Below the pieces are notes generated by a model. The model was not told the origin of the DNA and did no database searches. It saw only the letters and a list, made by a program, of their open reading frames with translations. From RGDT01 sp964630925 (GTDB lineage Bacteria > Planctomycetota > Planctomycetia > Gemmatales > Gemmataceae): DNA of 64,000 bases. The position numbers were made by a program, and so were the translations under genes. The stretch covers positions 1-64,000 of the forward strand of contig CAZVZK010000045.1 in the NCBI GenBank assembly GCA_964630925.1, given 5' to 3'. Shown here piece after piece: positions 44,008 through 52,230 of the stretch (position 1 is the first letter of the stretch; every line of letters starts with the position of its first letter).

Positions 44008-44700
44008 ATGGCCGACCAGCCGAGCCGGGCCGTTCAGGACTACCTCAAGGCCATCCACGAGGCCGAGACGCCGGAACGCCCCGCCGCGCCGGCCGACATC
44101 GCGTCCCGGCTCGGGGTGAAGGCGCCGTCCGTGACCGGCATGTTGAAGCGGCTGGCCGAGGCCGGTTGGGTCGCCTACGGGCCCGGGGAGGGGGCGCGGC
44201 TGACGCCCTCCGGCGTGGCGGAGGCGCGGCGGGTCATCCGGCGGCACCGCCTGGTCGAATTGTTCCTCACCCGCGTCCTGGGGCTGGACTGGAGCGAGGT
44301 CGATGCGGAGGCGGAGGCGTTGGAGCACGCCATCTCGCCGCGGCTGGAGCAGGCCATCGCCGCCCACCTCGGGGAGCCGCTGGAGGACCCGCACGGGCAC
44401 CCGATCCCGACGCGGGAGGGCGTCATCGCGCGGCGGGTGCTGCGGACCCTGGACACGTTCCGGCCCGGGGACCGGGCGGTGATCCGCGAGGTGCGCGACG
44501 ACAGCCCCGAACGGCTGCGGCACTGGCAGGGGCTGGGGCTGACGCCGGGCGCCGTCGTGACGTTCGTGCGGCACCAGCCGCTGGACGACCTGTTCGAGAT
44601 CAGCGTGGGGGGGCAGACGCACGCCCTGGGGAGCGAGGGGCTGGTCGGCCTGCTGGGGGAGGCGGCGCCCGTCGCGGGAGGGGTGAGGGATGAGGGGTGA
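44008..44700 (+). CDS. DtxR/MntR family metal-dependent repressor
   Basis: Metal-sensing regulator of 230 aa with three domains. ATG 44008 is 7 bases after GGGAGG; ATG 44005 is only 4 away. N-terminal winged helix: VQDYLKAIHEAE, PADIASRLGVKAPSVTGMLK, GWVAYGPGEGARLT. Metal and dimerisation domain: VIRRHRLVELFLTRVLGLDW supplies His and Glu; EALEHAISPRLEQAI supplies Glu-His; EDPHGHPIPT matches the CDPHGxPIP motif with Glu replacing Cys, as in Mn-type members. C-terminal SH3-like FeoA domain: LTPGAVVTFV, ISVGGQTHALGSE. It probably represses iron or manganese uptake genes elsewhere; none lie next to it. Confidence 0.93.
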   Translation: MADQPSRAVQDYLKAIHEAETPERPAAPADIASRLGVKAPSVTGMLKRLAEAGWVAYGPGEGARLTPSGVAEARRVIRRHRLVELFLTRVLGLDWSEVDAEAEALEHAISPRLEQAIAAHLGEPLEDPHGHPIPTREGVIARRVLRTLDTFRPGDRAVIREVRDDSPERLRHWQGLGLTPGAVVTFVRHQPLDDLFEISVGGQTHALGSEGLVGLLGEAAPVAGGVRDEG

Positions 44701-44748
44701 AACGCCCGGAGGGCACGCGCCTACTCGGCGCGTGCCCTCCGGGCGTTT
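44701..44748. terminator. Perfect 20-bp-stem bidirectional terminator
   Basis: AACGCCCGGAGGGCACGCGC pairs perfectly with GCGCGTGCCCTCCGGGCGTT around an 8-base loop, starting one base after the DtxR-type stop and ending 16 bases before the stop of the convergent Cys-rich gene. Confidence 0.9.
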
Positions 44749-44764
44749 CATCGTCGGGTGAGGA

Positions 44765-45523
44765 TCACTCGCCGATGGTATCCTCGACGGGCTTGCCGAT
44801 GGGCAGCTTGCCGACGTCGGCGGAGGCGCCCTTCTCGATGACCTTGGGGTCCTTCTTCTCGATGACCTTGGGGTCCTTCTTCTCGATGACCACCGGCGGG
44901 TTGACCACCGGGCCGGGCGTCACGACGACGCCGGTGCAGCCGGCCACCGGGGCGTGGGCCGGGGCGTAGTGGATCACGCCGCTGCAGGTGGCGTGGCCGT
45001 GGGCGCCGTGGGCGCCGTGGCAGCCGGTGGTGCCGTGGCAGCCGCTGTTGCCCGAGCAGCCCTTGTTGAACAGGCCGCCGGAGAAGAGGCCGCCGCCGGA
45101 GCAGCCGCCCTTGCCGGAGAAGAGGCCGCCGCCGGAGCAGCTGCTCTTGCCGCTGAACAGGCCGCCGCCGCTGCAGCTGCTGCCGTTGCAGGCGCTGCCG
45201 CCCTTGTTGAAGAGGCCGCCCGAGAACAGGCCGCCGCCGGAGCAGCCGCCCTTGCCGCTGAACAGGCCGCCGCCGGAGCAGCCGCTGCCGCCGTGGCAGC
45301 CGGTCCAGGCGCCGTCGCAGCTGCTGCCGTTGCAGGCGCTGCCGCCCTTGTTGAAGAGGCCGCCCGAGAACAGGCCGCCGCCGGAGCAGCCGCCCTTGCC
45401 GCTGAACAGGCCGCCGCCGGAGCAGCCGCCCTTGTTGAACAGCCCGCCGCCACAGCCGCCCAGGAGCTGGGCCGGGGCTTCGCCGCCGCTGACCGCGGCC
45501 ACCATCAGGATAACGCTGTACAT
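44765..45523 (-). CDS. Secreted Cys/Gly-rich repeat protein
   Basis: Protein of 252 aa. ATG 45523 follows GGAGGAGAG. After a short hydrophobic leader (MYSVILMVAAVSGGEA), residues about 20-165 consist of CSGGGLF-SGK/NKGG units, interrupted by GSACNGSSC; about 20 cysteines occur at regular spacing. A His-rich segment follows (CHGTTGCHGAHGAHGHATC), then VVVTPGPVVNPPVV and a tandem VIEKKDPK repeat. Such Cys-rich low-complexity proteins are common in planctomycetes and may be disulfide-linked wall material; this is inference. The strong internal repeat makes copy-number change likely. Confidence 0.75.
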   Translation of the reverse strand: MYSVILMVAAVSGGEAPAQLLGGCGGGLFNKGGCSGGGLFSGKGGCSGGGLFSGGLFNKGGSACNGSSCDGAWTGCHGGSGCSGGGLFSGKGGCSGGGLFSGGLFNKGGSACNGSSCSGGGLFSGKSSCSGGGLFSGKGGCSGGGLFSGGLFNKGCSGNSGCHGTTGCHGAHGAHGHATCSGVIHYAPAHAPVAGCTGVVVTPGPVVNPPVVIEKKDPKVIEKKDPKVIEKGASADVGKLPIGKPVEDTIGE

Positions 45524-45766
45524 CTTCTCTCCTCCGCGGACCCCGGACGGCCCTCCCCGGCGCCGCCCGTCGGAAATCAACACCCCTGTGCGGAATCCGC
45601 CTGCCCGGCTCGCCGTGGCGGGACGGGCAATGTGGGTATTCCTGAGAACATGGTAAACCCTGGAGGCCTAGGCGGTCAACCAGGCAATCGACGCGCGGGG
45701 GGGCCTTCTGGCCCCTGGCGGTGCGGTGGTTCCGGTTGTGTGGGTTGGGGCGGGCGCGGGGGCGTT

Positions 45767-46753
45767 TCAGTAGTCGGCGTGGGTCAGCTCGTAGGCCGCG
45801 GCGGCGAGCATGACGGCGGCGAACGCGAGGGAGGAGAGGACGGCCGCCGGGAGGGAGAGGGACCCGGCCTCGGCGAGCGCGGGCAGCATGGGGTACAGGG
45901 CGAGGTCCTCGTGGGCGCCGAGGGCCTGGCTGAGGGCGTGGCCGAGGTCGAGGGGCTTGGGGAGGAGCCAGTAGCCCAGCTCGAGGGCGCCGCCCAGGCC
46001 GGAGGCGACGCCGGCCTCGTAAAAGAGGTGGGCGTGGCGGCCGTAGTTCATGCCCAGGCAGACGGCCCAGAAGAGGAGGGAGCCGAAGATGCACACGATG
46101 GCGCTGCGTGTCCAGACGGCGAGGAGGCAGGAGAAGGAGAAGAAGACGGCGAAGTGCATGACGAGGAGGGGGACGGCCAGGAGGTAGCGGGCGTCCCAGA
46201 TGCCGGTGGCGAGGCCGAGGGCGAGCCAGGTGCCGCCGACGAAGACGGCGGCCTGGAAGAGGACGAGGATGAGGACGCCGAGGAATTTGCCGACGAGGAG
46301 GCTCCAGCGTGGGATGGGCTTGGCGAGGAGGACGGCGGCGTTGGCGGGCTCGAGGAAGCCGGGGAGGAAGGCGGCGGTCCAGATGAGGGCGAGGAGGAGG
46401 CCGGCGGTGTCGGCGATGCCGCCGGCGAGGAGGAGCTGGAGCCAGCGGACGGCGGAGTCGCGGTAGGAATTCCACTTCACGCGGACGGCGCCGAAGAGGA
46501 AGCGGATCTCGCCGTCGATGGCCTCGACGCCCTCCTTGGGCGCCTTTTTGGCGTCCCTGTCCTTGGTGGGGATGCGGAAGGACGGCTCGCCGGCGGGCAT
46601 GTGCGGGAGGCCGGGGGTGGTGGTGGTGGCGCAGAAGACGATGGCGACGAGGGAGACGGCGAGCATGGCCCAGAAGATGGCGGAGGCCTGGGCCTGGCGG
46701 AAGGTGTCCCAGACGAGCCAGCGGACGGCCATGAAGGCGGCGGGGGCGTTCAT
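45767..46753 (-). CDS. ABC-2 type transporter permease
   Basis: Membrane subunit (328 aa) of an ABC exporter. ATG 46753 overlaps the stop of the ATPase gene as ATGA. Six hydrophobic segments: about residues 20-45, 108-135, 150-180, 190-210, 215-240 and 295-320. A periplasmic-type loop with Lys/Arg lies between the first two. The LLLALIWTAAFLPGFLEP and ANAAVLLAKPIPRWSLLVGK stretch matches the coupling region of ABC-2 permeases of the NosY/CcmB kind. Substrate unknown. Confidence 0.88.
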   Translation of the reverse strand: MNAPAAFMAVRWLVWDTFRQAQASAIFWAMLAVSLVAIVFCATTTTPGLPHMPAGEPSFRIPTKDRDAKKAPKEGVEAIDGEIRFLFGAVRVKWNSYRDSAVRWLQLLLAGGIADTAGLLLALIWTAAFLPGFLEPANAAVLLAKPIPRWSLLVGKFLGVLILVLFQAAVFVGGTWLALGLATGIWDARYLLAVPLLVMHFAVFFSFSCLLAVWTRSAIVCIFGSLLFWAVCLGMNYGRHAHLFYEAGVASGLGGALELGYWLLPKPLDLGHALSQALGAHEDLALYPMLPALAEAGSLSLPAAVLSSLAFAAVMLAAAAYELTHADY

Positions 46754-47481
46754 GCGGTGTAGAGCCCGTGCAGGGCCTCCTCCAGGGGCCGGCCCTTGGT
46801 GAGGTCGGCGAGCGGCCCGGCGTGCCGCAGGGAGCCGCGGGAGATGACGGCGACGCGGGTGCAGAGCTGTTCGACCTCGGGCAGGACGTGGGAGACGAGG
46901 AGGACGGTGCGTCCGCGGGCCTTCATGTCGGCGACGACCTCGCGGAGGAGGCGTCGGCCGGAGAGGTCGAGGCCCTCGGTGGGCTCGTCGAGGACGAGCA
47001 GCTCGGGGTCGTTGATGAGGGCCTGGGCGAGGCCGAGGCGCTGGACCATGCCCTTGGAGAAGGTCCAGATGGGGTCGGCGGCGCGGTCGGCGAGGCCGAC
47101 CCTGCCGAGGAGGGCCTCGACGCGGGGGAGGAGGCCCTCGTAGGGGACGAGGCTCATGGCGCCGTAGTAGGTGAGCAGCTCGCGGGCGGAGAGGTAGCGT
47201 GGGAAGGCGTGGTTCTCGTGCATGTAGCCGACGCGGGCGAGGGTGGAGCGGTCGGCGGCGGGCGCGCCGAGGCGTGTGACCTCGCCGGAGGTGGGCTTGC
47301 AGAGGGAGAGGAGGATCTTGACGAGGGTGGTCTTGCCGGCGCGGTTGGGGCCGAGGAGGCCGAAGACCTCGCCGGGGGCGATGTCGAAGGAAACGTGGTC
47401 GACGGCGCGCAGGGAGGGGCCGAGCCAGCCGCGTTTGTAGTCGCGGGAGATGTCGGTGAAGCGGACGGCGGGGGCGGACAT
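46750..47481 (-). CDS. ABC transporter ATP-binding protein
   Basis: Nucleotide-binding subunit of 243 aa; ATG 47481 follows GAGGAGAT. Walker A reads GLLGPNRAGKTTLVKIL: the usual GPNGAGKT has Arg for the third Gly, but the GxxxxGKT frame is kept. Q-loop region is replaced by YMHENHAFPRYLSARELL. Signature FSKGMVQRLGLAQAL, Walker B LLVLDEPTEGLD, switch His in VLLVSHVLPEVEQL. FSKGM-type signatures are usual in ABC-2 (CcmA/NatA-like) exporters. Works with the coupled permease. Confidence 0.94.
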   Translation of the reverse strand: MSAPAVRFTDISRDYKRGWLGPSLRAVDHVSFDIAPGEVFGLLGPNRAGKTTLVKILLSLCKPTSGEVTRLGAPAADRSTLARVGYMHENHAFPRYLSARELLTYYGAMSLVPYEGLLPRVEALLGRVGLADRAADPIWTFSKGMVQRLGLAQALINDPELLVLDEPTEGLDLSGRRLLREVVADMKARGRTVLLVSHVLPEVEQLCTRVAVISRGSLRHAGPLADLTKGRPLEEALHGLYTA

Positions 47482-47617
47482 GGGGTGATCTCCTCAGGGA
47501 CAGCATACGTCATGGCGGCGGGGTGGGCGAGCGCCCTGCGGGCGCGGTGGGTGGTGTGGGGGGCGTGGGGCCGATGGGGCGGATGGTGAGTGGTTGCAAC
47601 GTGGGGGTTGTCTGCCG

Positions 47618-47681
47618 CCCGTGCTTCCGGCCTGTGGGCCTGAGAGGATGGGGGAGGCGGAACGGAGGCCGGAAGCACGGG
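47618..47681. repeat. Palindrome with 16-bp arms
   Basis: CCCGTGCTTCCGGCCT (47618-47633) and AGGCCGGAAGCACGGG (47666-47681) are perfect complements around a 32-base loop that itself contains GGCCT/AGG pairings. Confidence 0.85.
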
Positions 47682-47764
47682 CCCGGCTCGTCAACCCCCG
47701 AGTGCTGACTGGGGGCGGGTGGACTTGTGGGTGCTGGGGCGGATGGCGCAGCGCGGGGCGGCCT

Positions 47765-47984
47765 GACCGGGGAGGTGCTGACGTAGAGGCGGGGCGGGTG
47801 GCTGGCGCAGACGGAGGCGTTGATGGAGGCGCAGGCCCAGGCGGTGTGCTTCAGCTCGGCGAGGAGGTCGCGCGGCGACGGCTCGCGCTGGCGGCGGTGG
47901 GCGTCGATGAAGTCGCCGCCGCCGGATGGGGGCCGGCGGTGCGGAGCGGGTGAACAGGGAGGTGAGCCAGGAGAAGATGCCCAT
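47765..47984 (-). pseudogene. Phage portal protein, frameshifted N-terminal remnant
   Basis: Read leftward from ATG 47984: MGIFSWLTSLFTRSAPPAP in one frame, then, after a +1 shift at about 47925, GGDFIDAHRRQREPSPRDLL, AELKHTAWACASINASVCAS and PPRLYVST in another. The second part matches the conserved start of HK97/lambda-type portal proteins, where a helix with TAWxCaxINA precedes the PPRLYV strand. Nothing of the remaining 350 or more residues is present. Confidence 0.6.
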
Positions 47985-48080
47985 GTCGGCATCATGGCCG
48001 GGGGCGGGGGTGGGCGGGGAGGGGAGCGTGGATAGGTTGAGGGGCAGTAGCCGAGGCGACAACCGGACGCGAGGTGCCCG

Positions 48081-48743
48081 ATGCGGACCATGACGCTGCT
48101 GGTGGCGGGATGGGTGATGGCGAGCCTGACAATGGCCCAGGATGTGGAGCCGAAGAGCGAGTCGAAGCCGCTGCCGGCGCGCATCGTGAAGGCGTGGGAG
48201 GAGGCCGGGGCCGACGTGGTCTGGATAGCACTGTCCAACGTCGGCTACCTGCAGTTCCACGGGGGCAAGGACCTGGCCGGCTGGGACGGACCCCCGGTTC
48301 CTGCGTTCCGTTTCAAGGATTGGCCCGCGAAGGGGCTGGAGGGCCTCCCCGTGCCGGCCCAGCCCTTCGGGCTATGCCTGTTCGACACGGAGATGGGGGA
48401 CAAGGGCCTGGCGACCCTTGCCCGGCTCAAGGCGGTCTCCCTGTTGCGCCTGGACGGCACGAAGGTCACGGACGAGGGCCTGAAGCACCTCGCCGGCCTG
48501 GGGGGCCTCACCGGGCTCGACCTGTCCGGCACGCAGGTGACCGACAGAGGACTGGCCCGTCTGGCCGGGCTGAAGAAACTATCGTCACTTCGCCTTGCCG
48601 ACACCATGGTCACGGACGAGGGCCTGAGGCAGTTGTCTGGCCTCAAGTCCCTGCGCTGGCTCGAACTGCGCGACACGAAAGTGACGGACGCCGGGGTGAA
48701 GAAGCTTCAGAAGGCGCTGCCCAAGTGCGAGATCGATCGCTGA
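48081..48743 (+). CDS. Secreted leucine-rich repeat protein
   Basis: Protein of 220 aa with a signal peptide (MRTMTLLVAGWVMASLTMAQ). From about residue 100 there are five 24-residue LRRs of the ribonuclease-inhibitor/GALA type: LKAVSLLRLDGTKVTDEGLK, GLTGLDLSGTQVTDRGL, KLSSLRLADTMVTDEGL and LRWLELRDTKVTDAGVKKL. The part before them is not recognised. It lies between two phage remnants read in the opposite direction. Possible role in surface protein interaction; not known. Confidence 0.87.
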   Translation: MRTMTLLVAGWVMASLTMAQDVEPKSESKPLPARIVKAWEEAGADVVWIALSNVGYLQFHGGKDLAGWDGPPVPAFRFKDWPAKGLEGLPVPAQPFGLCLFDTEMGDKGLATLARLKAVSLLRLDGTKVTDEGLKHLAGLGGLTGLDLSGTQVTDRGLARLAGLKKLSSLRLADTMVTDEGLRQLSGLKSLRWLELRDTKVTDAGVKKLQKALPKCEIDR

Positions 48744-48755
48744 GGTCTGGGCGGC

Positions 48756-48980
48756 TTAGAGGCCGGTCCAGAGGCTGTCGTCGTCCCAGATGTCCATGCC
48801 GAAGACGCCGCGCTGCGTCTCGCGCCAGCGCTCGGCCTGGCGGGAGCAGTTGAGGAGGGCCTGGCGGGCGGGGGAGAGGAGGAAGGCGCGCTGCCAGGGG
48901 TCGGGGGCGATGCCCTGTGCGAGGAGGATCAGGGATGGTTCGGCGGCCAGGGCGAGGGCCTGCTGGGGGGAGAGCGTCAT
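48756..48980 (-). pseudogene. Phage terminase large subunit, internally deleted remnant
   Basis: A 74-codon frame from ATG 48980: LALAAEPSLILLAQGIAPDP, WQRAFLLSPARQALLNCSRQ matches the N-terminus of large terminase subunits, where CSRQ is followed by xGKST of Walker A. Here the sequence after CSRQA switches to ERWRETQRGVFG and ends MDIWDDDSLWTGL, which looks like a terminase C-terminus. So most of the gene, including both ATPase and nuclease domains, is deleted in frame. Confidence 0.65.
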
Positions 48981-49025
48981 GGGGGCGAGTATGGCGAGGG
49001 CGGGGGCGGAGGGCGAGGCGGTGCT

Positions 49026-49736
49026 TCAAGTGGGTCGAAAGCAGATGAGGTTTTCCATGCAGTGGCTCGTGTAGAAGTACCGTGCGCCAACGATAGCCCG
49101 GAATCTCGCTTCGTGGTGATTGAGGACAGTCGGATCGTGATGGGCATCGACCATGACCTGGGGCAACGGGAGAGACTGGATCTCCTCGCGAACCAGGTCG
49201 CGGCCCACCTCGCGGAATCCTTTCTTGGCCAACAGGCACGTTCCCAGCCGCGATGCGTAGGAGGGCCAGACGCAATCGGGGGGCAAGGGTGCTGGTGGGC
49301 GTAGGAGGGCACGCCGGGTCATGAAGCGATTGACACGGCGAAGGCGGTCCTGCCCGGCTTCAACAACTCGTTCCTCGGCGATGATACGCGTCAGCTCGAC
49401 GAGGGCCGCAGCATCGGCGACAAGATCCCTGTGGCGGCAGTCCGCCCACGGCACGCCGGTCGTTCCCAAGCACGAGGGGTCGATGGCAACGCCAGCCTGA
49501 TCCACATCCTCCTGCCGGATGCGGAGCATGGTCCAAGCCTTGTCCTGGAACTTGTTGGTCAGCAGAAAGGCGGCGAAGACGGCGAACTCATCGTCCGGGC
49601 CTGCCACCTCGTAGACGGATTGTGTTTTCTCGTCCTTGTCGAAGACCTTGGACAGCTTCGTGATGTCTCTGGTTTCGGCGCACCACTCGTCCGGTCCCGA
49701 ATCAGTGAATCGAACGTAGTAAGGCCGGGCGCTCAC
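49026..49736 (-). CDS. Hypothetical protein, third gene of an unknown operon
   Basis: Soluble protein of 236 aa; GTG start at 49736, preceded by AAAGGGG and 12 bases after the previous stop. The N-terminal part (PYYVRFTDSGPDEWCAETRD, YEVAGPDDEFAVFAAFLLTN) and the later MTRRALLRPPAPLPPDCVWP and DAHHDPTVLNHHEARFRAIV segments look like a globular enzyme-like or adaptor protein with a His cluster, but I recognise no family. Codon use and GC content are a little lower than in neighbouring housekeeping genes, which fits acquired DNA. Confidence 0.6.
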   Translation of the reverse strand: MSARPYYVRFTDSGPDEWCAETRDITKLSKVFDKDEKTQSVYEVAGPDDEFAVFAAFLLTNKFQDKAWTMLRIRQEDVDQAGVAIDPSCLGTTGVPWADCRHRDLVADAAALVELTRIIAEERVVEAGQDRLRRVNRFMTRRALLRPPAPLPPDCVWPSYASRLGTCLLAKKGFREVGRDLVREEIQSLPLPQVMVDAHHDPTVLNHHEARFRAIVGARYFYTSHCMENLICFRPT

Positions 49737-49748
49737 ATCCGGCCCCTT

Positions 49749-50483
49749 TCACTGCCGCCGGGCCGCCAATTCGCGGGCCCGATCCGTCGCGTCATCGTCC
49801 GGCTGGCCGGCATCGCAGAGCTGCCGCAAGACGACATTCAGCATGGCTGTGGGAAGGTCATCAATGTATTCCAACAACCGACTCCGAGTATTCAGGGAGC
49901 GGTTAGCGGCCAGGTCGAGGAGGGCGGCGGTCTTTTCCCTGGGCGGGACACCTCGGGCCGCGACGATGGCGTGGACGAAGAACTCACACTCGGGCACGCG
50001 CTGCTTGGCGAGGGCACGCAGACATGGCCAGGCGGCCGTGCCGTGCTCCATGAGCTGGCCGGCGGTGTCCACGAGATCACCTTCGTAGCCGTTGGGGCGG
50101 CGATACCGCTCCAGCGCTCGGTCGAGGATGGCTTGGGCTTCATCCATTTGGGGGAGCTGCCAGACGACCGGTAGTTCCCCCAAGAAGAAGGTAGTGAACA
50201 GGTAGTTGTTCGGCCCAGATTCGGGGAGTGAATGGTGAACCTGCCGAGCTCTCCCCCACATCGTGTCTCGCTTCACGGCCCAAACGTGGGCCGTGGACGC
50301 CACGGGCCGGGCCTTCCGGAGGGGGGCCAGCAGCTCACACGCGGCCCCGCCTTCATCCTGGACAGGGATCCGTGCCACCGGGGCGCGTCGGGGGGCGGTG
50401 CCAGACTCGATTGGCTGGGGTGGGGTTAAAAAGGGGAAGGACTCCTGGCTCGTCCAGGAATCACACGGTGCGGTCAACGTCAT
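49749..50483 (-). CDS. Hypothetical protein, second gene of an unknown operon
   Basis: Soluble protein of 244 aa whose ATG 50483 overlaps the preceding stop as ATGA. The N-terminal 70 residues are Pro/Arg-rich and may be disordered. The remainder is mostly helical: QMDEAQAILDRALERYRRPN, TAGQLMEHGTAAWPCLRALA and EKTAALLDLAANRSLNTRSR suggest a HEAT- or ARM-like helical array. No catalytic motif is visible. Likely acts with the flanking two genes. Confidence 0.6.
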   Translation of the reverse strand: MTLTAPCDSWTSQESFPFLTPPQPIESGTAPRRAPVARIPVQDEGGAACELLAPLRKARPVASTAHVWAVKRDTMWGRARQVHHSLPESGPNNYLFTTFFLGELPVVWQLPQMDEAQAILDRALERYRRPNGYEGDLVDTAGQLMEHGTAAWPCLRALAKQRVPECEFFVHAIVAARGVPPREKTAALLDLAANRSLNTRSRLLEYIDDLPTAMLNVVLRQLCDAGQPDDDATDRARELAARRQ

Positions 50484-51241
50484 TTGACATCCCCCTTCCC
50501 CGTGATCTCTGTGGCCAGGGCAAGGAATTCATCCAGTAGCGCCGTCACCTGCCCGCGAGGCAGTGGCTGGGGGCCTGGGACGTTGTTGATGTCGAGGGCG
50601 GCCTGGCACCAGTGCCGGGCTTCGCCGAACCGGATATCGGCTGCCTGGGCCGCCGGGCCCACAGGCAATTCCGCCGCCATCTGGGCTACTGTTGCGACCG
50701 ACCATTGGGTCAGGCGGTTCACCGTCATGCCGGGAACAGCCTTGGAGGGCCGGGGCCTGTTGATCTGATACAAGAAATCCGAGGACCCTTCCGGGTCGAG
50801 CTGGACAGGGACGAACTGCCCGAGGCGACGATATCCCTCGTTGCGATCCCGGACCGGGATACGGGCCACGATGCCCAAAGCCATGCGGCTGATTTCGGGG
50901 CAATGGCCGCTGAGCCAAGGTGATAGGAAGTCTGCGAATCGGCGGCCCGCCTCATCGGCCGGTCCGACGTCGAGGAAGATGGCGTCATCAACTTCCGGGT
51001 TCGGGACGTAGACGAAGTCGATGCGGCTGGCAGTGGTCTGGACGATGAGCCAGTTGTCCAATTCGGGCCCTTGCTCAGTGGTCTCGCCCTTGACGCGGGC
51101 GGATGTCGGCGCTTCGGCGAGGCCCAACTCAGTCCAGGCCTCGGGACGGGGATTCCATCCGCCCCCTGCTGCGAACACGGTGACCCGAACCTGGGCGGCA
51201 ATCCACCCTGTAGGTTCGGTTTGTGGGGTTACCATGGACAT
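50480..51241 (-). CDS. Hypothetical protein, first gene of an unknown operon
   Basis: Soluble protein of 253 aa; ATGs at 51241 and 51235 are both possible. It begins with a beta-rich half (IAAQVRVTVFAAGGGWNPRP, NWLIVQTTASRIDFVYVPNP) and continues with an alpha/beta half that includes YRRLGQFVPVQLDPEGSSDF and LYQINRPRPSKAVPGMTVNR, a pattern I have a sense of in large-scale uncharacterised families (TIGR04255-like, unverified). The three genes are coupled and travel as a unit inside the remnant of a phage packaging region, so an accessory defence or immunity role is conceivable but not shown. Confidence 0.6.
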   Translation of the reverse strand: MSMVTPQTEPTGWIAAQVRVTVFAAGGGWNPRPEAWTELGLAEAPTSARVKGETTEQGPELDNWLIVQTTASRIDFVYVPNPEVDDAIFLDVGPADEAGRRFADFLSPWLSGHCPEISRMALGIVARIPVRDRNEGYRRLGQFVPVQLDPEGSSDFLYQINRPRPSKAVPGMTVNRLTQWSVATVAQMAAELPVGPAAQAADIRFGEARHWCQAALDINNVPGPQPLPRGQVTALLDEFLALATEITGKGDVK

Positions 51242-51401
51242 GGCTCGTAGGCCTGGGGCCGTTCAAGGCGTCTTGCCGCGGCCTCGCGGCAAAGAGATGC
51301 CAAGGTGCTTCCTTGTCGACACTGTGCCTGGCGGCACGCAGGAAGGGCTGCCCTGTACATTCTACGGACACTGGGTAGTCGCTGTTCTCGATTGTCAGCC
51401 C

Positions 51402-51671
51402 TCACCGCCCTACCCTGCCCCCCGCCCCCAGCCGCGCCAGCGTGGCGCGACGGGCCTCCTCGGGCCAGGTCGCCAGCAGGGCGAGGAGCGAGGCGAACTC
51501 GGCCTCGGTGAGCGCGCCCTTGGTCTCGTTGCAGCGCATGCAGAGGACGCGGAGGTTGTCGAGGCCCCAGCCGCCGCCGCGGCTTGTTGGCCGGGCGGGG
51601 TCGATGCCGAAGTTGCGGGGCGTCAGGGGGCCGAGGCAGTGGGGGCAGGGGCGGGCGAGGGCGTCGGCCAC
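51402..51671 (-). pseudogene. HNH endonuclease remnant lacking the first catalytic His
   Basis: 89 codons from GTG 51671; the frame is open 26 codons further upstream (RQGRRLVGAFGPAERKARV), so the 5' end may be incomplete. CPHC then NFGIDPARPTSRGGG, LDNLRVLCMRCNETKG give the four-Cys zinc-knuckle and the N and C-terminal half of an HNH domain. In active members the segment reads D-H-x-x-P; here the His codon is CCC (Pro), so the nuclease should be inactive. Such HNH genes normally sit just upstream of the terminase in phage genomes, on the same strand, as here. Confidence 0.7.
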
Positions 51672-51974
51672 CCGCGCCTTCCGCTCGGCGGGGCCGAAGG
51701 CACCGACGAGCCGGCGTCCCTGGCGCGGCGACGCTGGTACGCGTGGGTATCATCGGAGGTGTAGCGAGGGAGGAGGTCTGGGCACGGGACACCGGGGAGA
51801 CGGGGGAGGGTTCTGGGACGAGAGAACCTCCCTGTTGTTAGTATTGGACGGGTGTTCATGCCCCGTCAAGGGGCCTGCCAACTTGTTCGTCTCCTGGCAG
51901 GGGTGGCGTGTGCCGCCTCTGCCATATGACTCGGCGCTCGCCACGGGCCGTGCGCGGAGTGGGCATGTGGCCAT

Positions 51975-52230
51975 GTGACTCGCGCACTCGGCGCGGATGG
52001 TGACGCCATGCGTCAGTCGGCCCCGGAGTCACCTGGCCACATCGGTGGAAGTGGGCATGTGACTCCGGAAGCGGCCAAGTGACTCCGGGGCCGCATCACT
52101 TGCCCTGAGCTGCAATTATTTCGGAGGCATTGCATTGCGGGGGGTGAGACAGGGTGAGCGTGTGAGCGGGTGACTCGCGCATTCGACGCCGGCCAATGAC
52201 ACCATGCGTCAAATAACGCCGAGTCACCTG
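51975..52230. repeat. Two 60-bp units with GTGACTC/GAGTCAC ends
   Basis: Unit 1 (51975-52034) and unit 2 (52170-52230) share GTGACTCGCGCA(C/T)TCG(G/A)CGC at the left and CCATGCGTCA in the middle, and each ends in GAGTCACCTG, so each is bounded by a perfect 7-bp inverted repeat. Between them are two more GTGACTCCGG words. Next to unit 2 is the hairpin CACCTGCTCA/TGAGCAGGTG (52226-52257). Confidence 0.85.

Larger units (their letters stand above)
47482..48080. other. Gene-poor 600-bp region
   Basis: Contains the hairpin 47618-47681 and a frameshifted phage portal remnant (47765-47984). The remainder has runs of GTGGGG-type sequence and no plausible gene. Confidence 0.7.
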
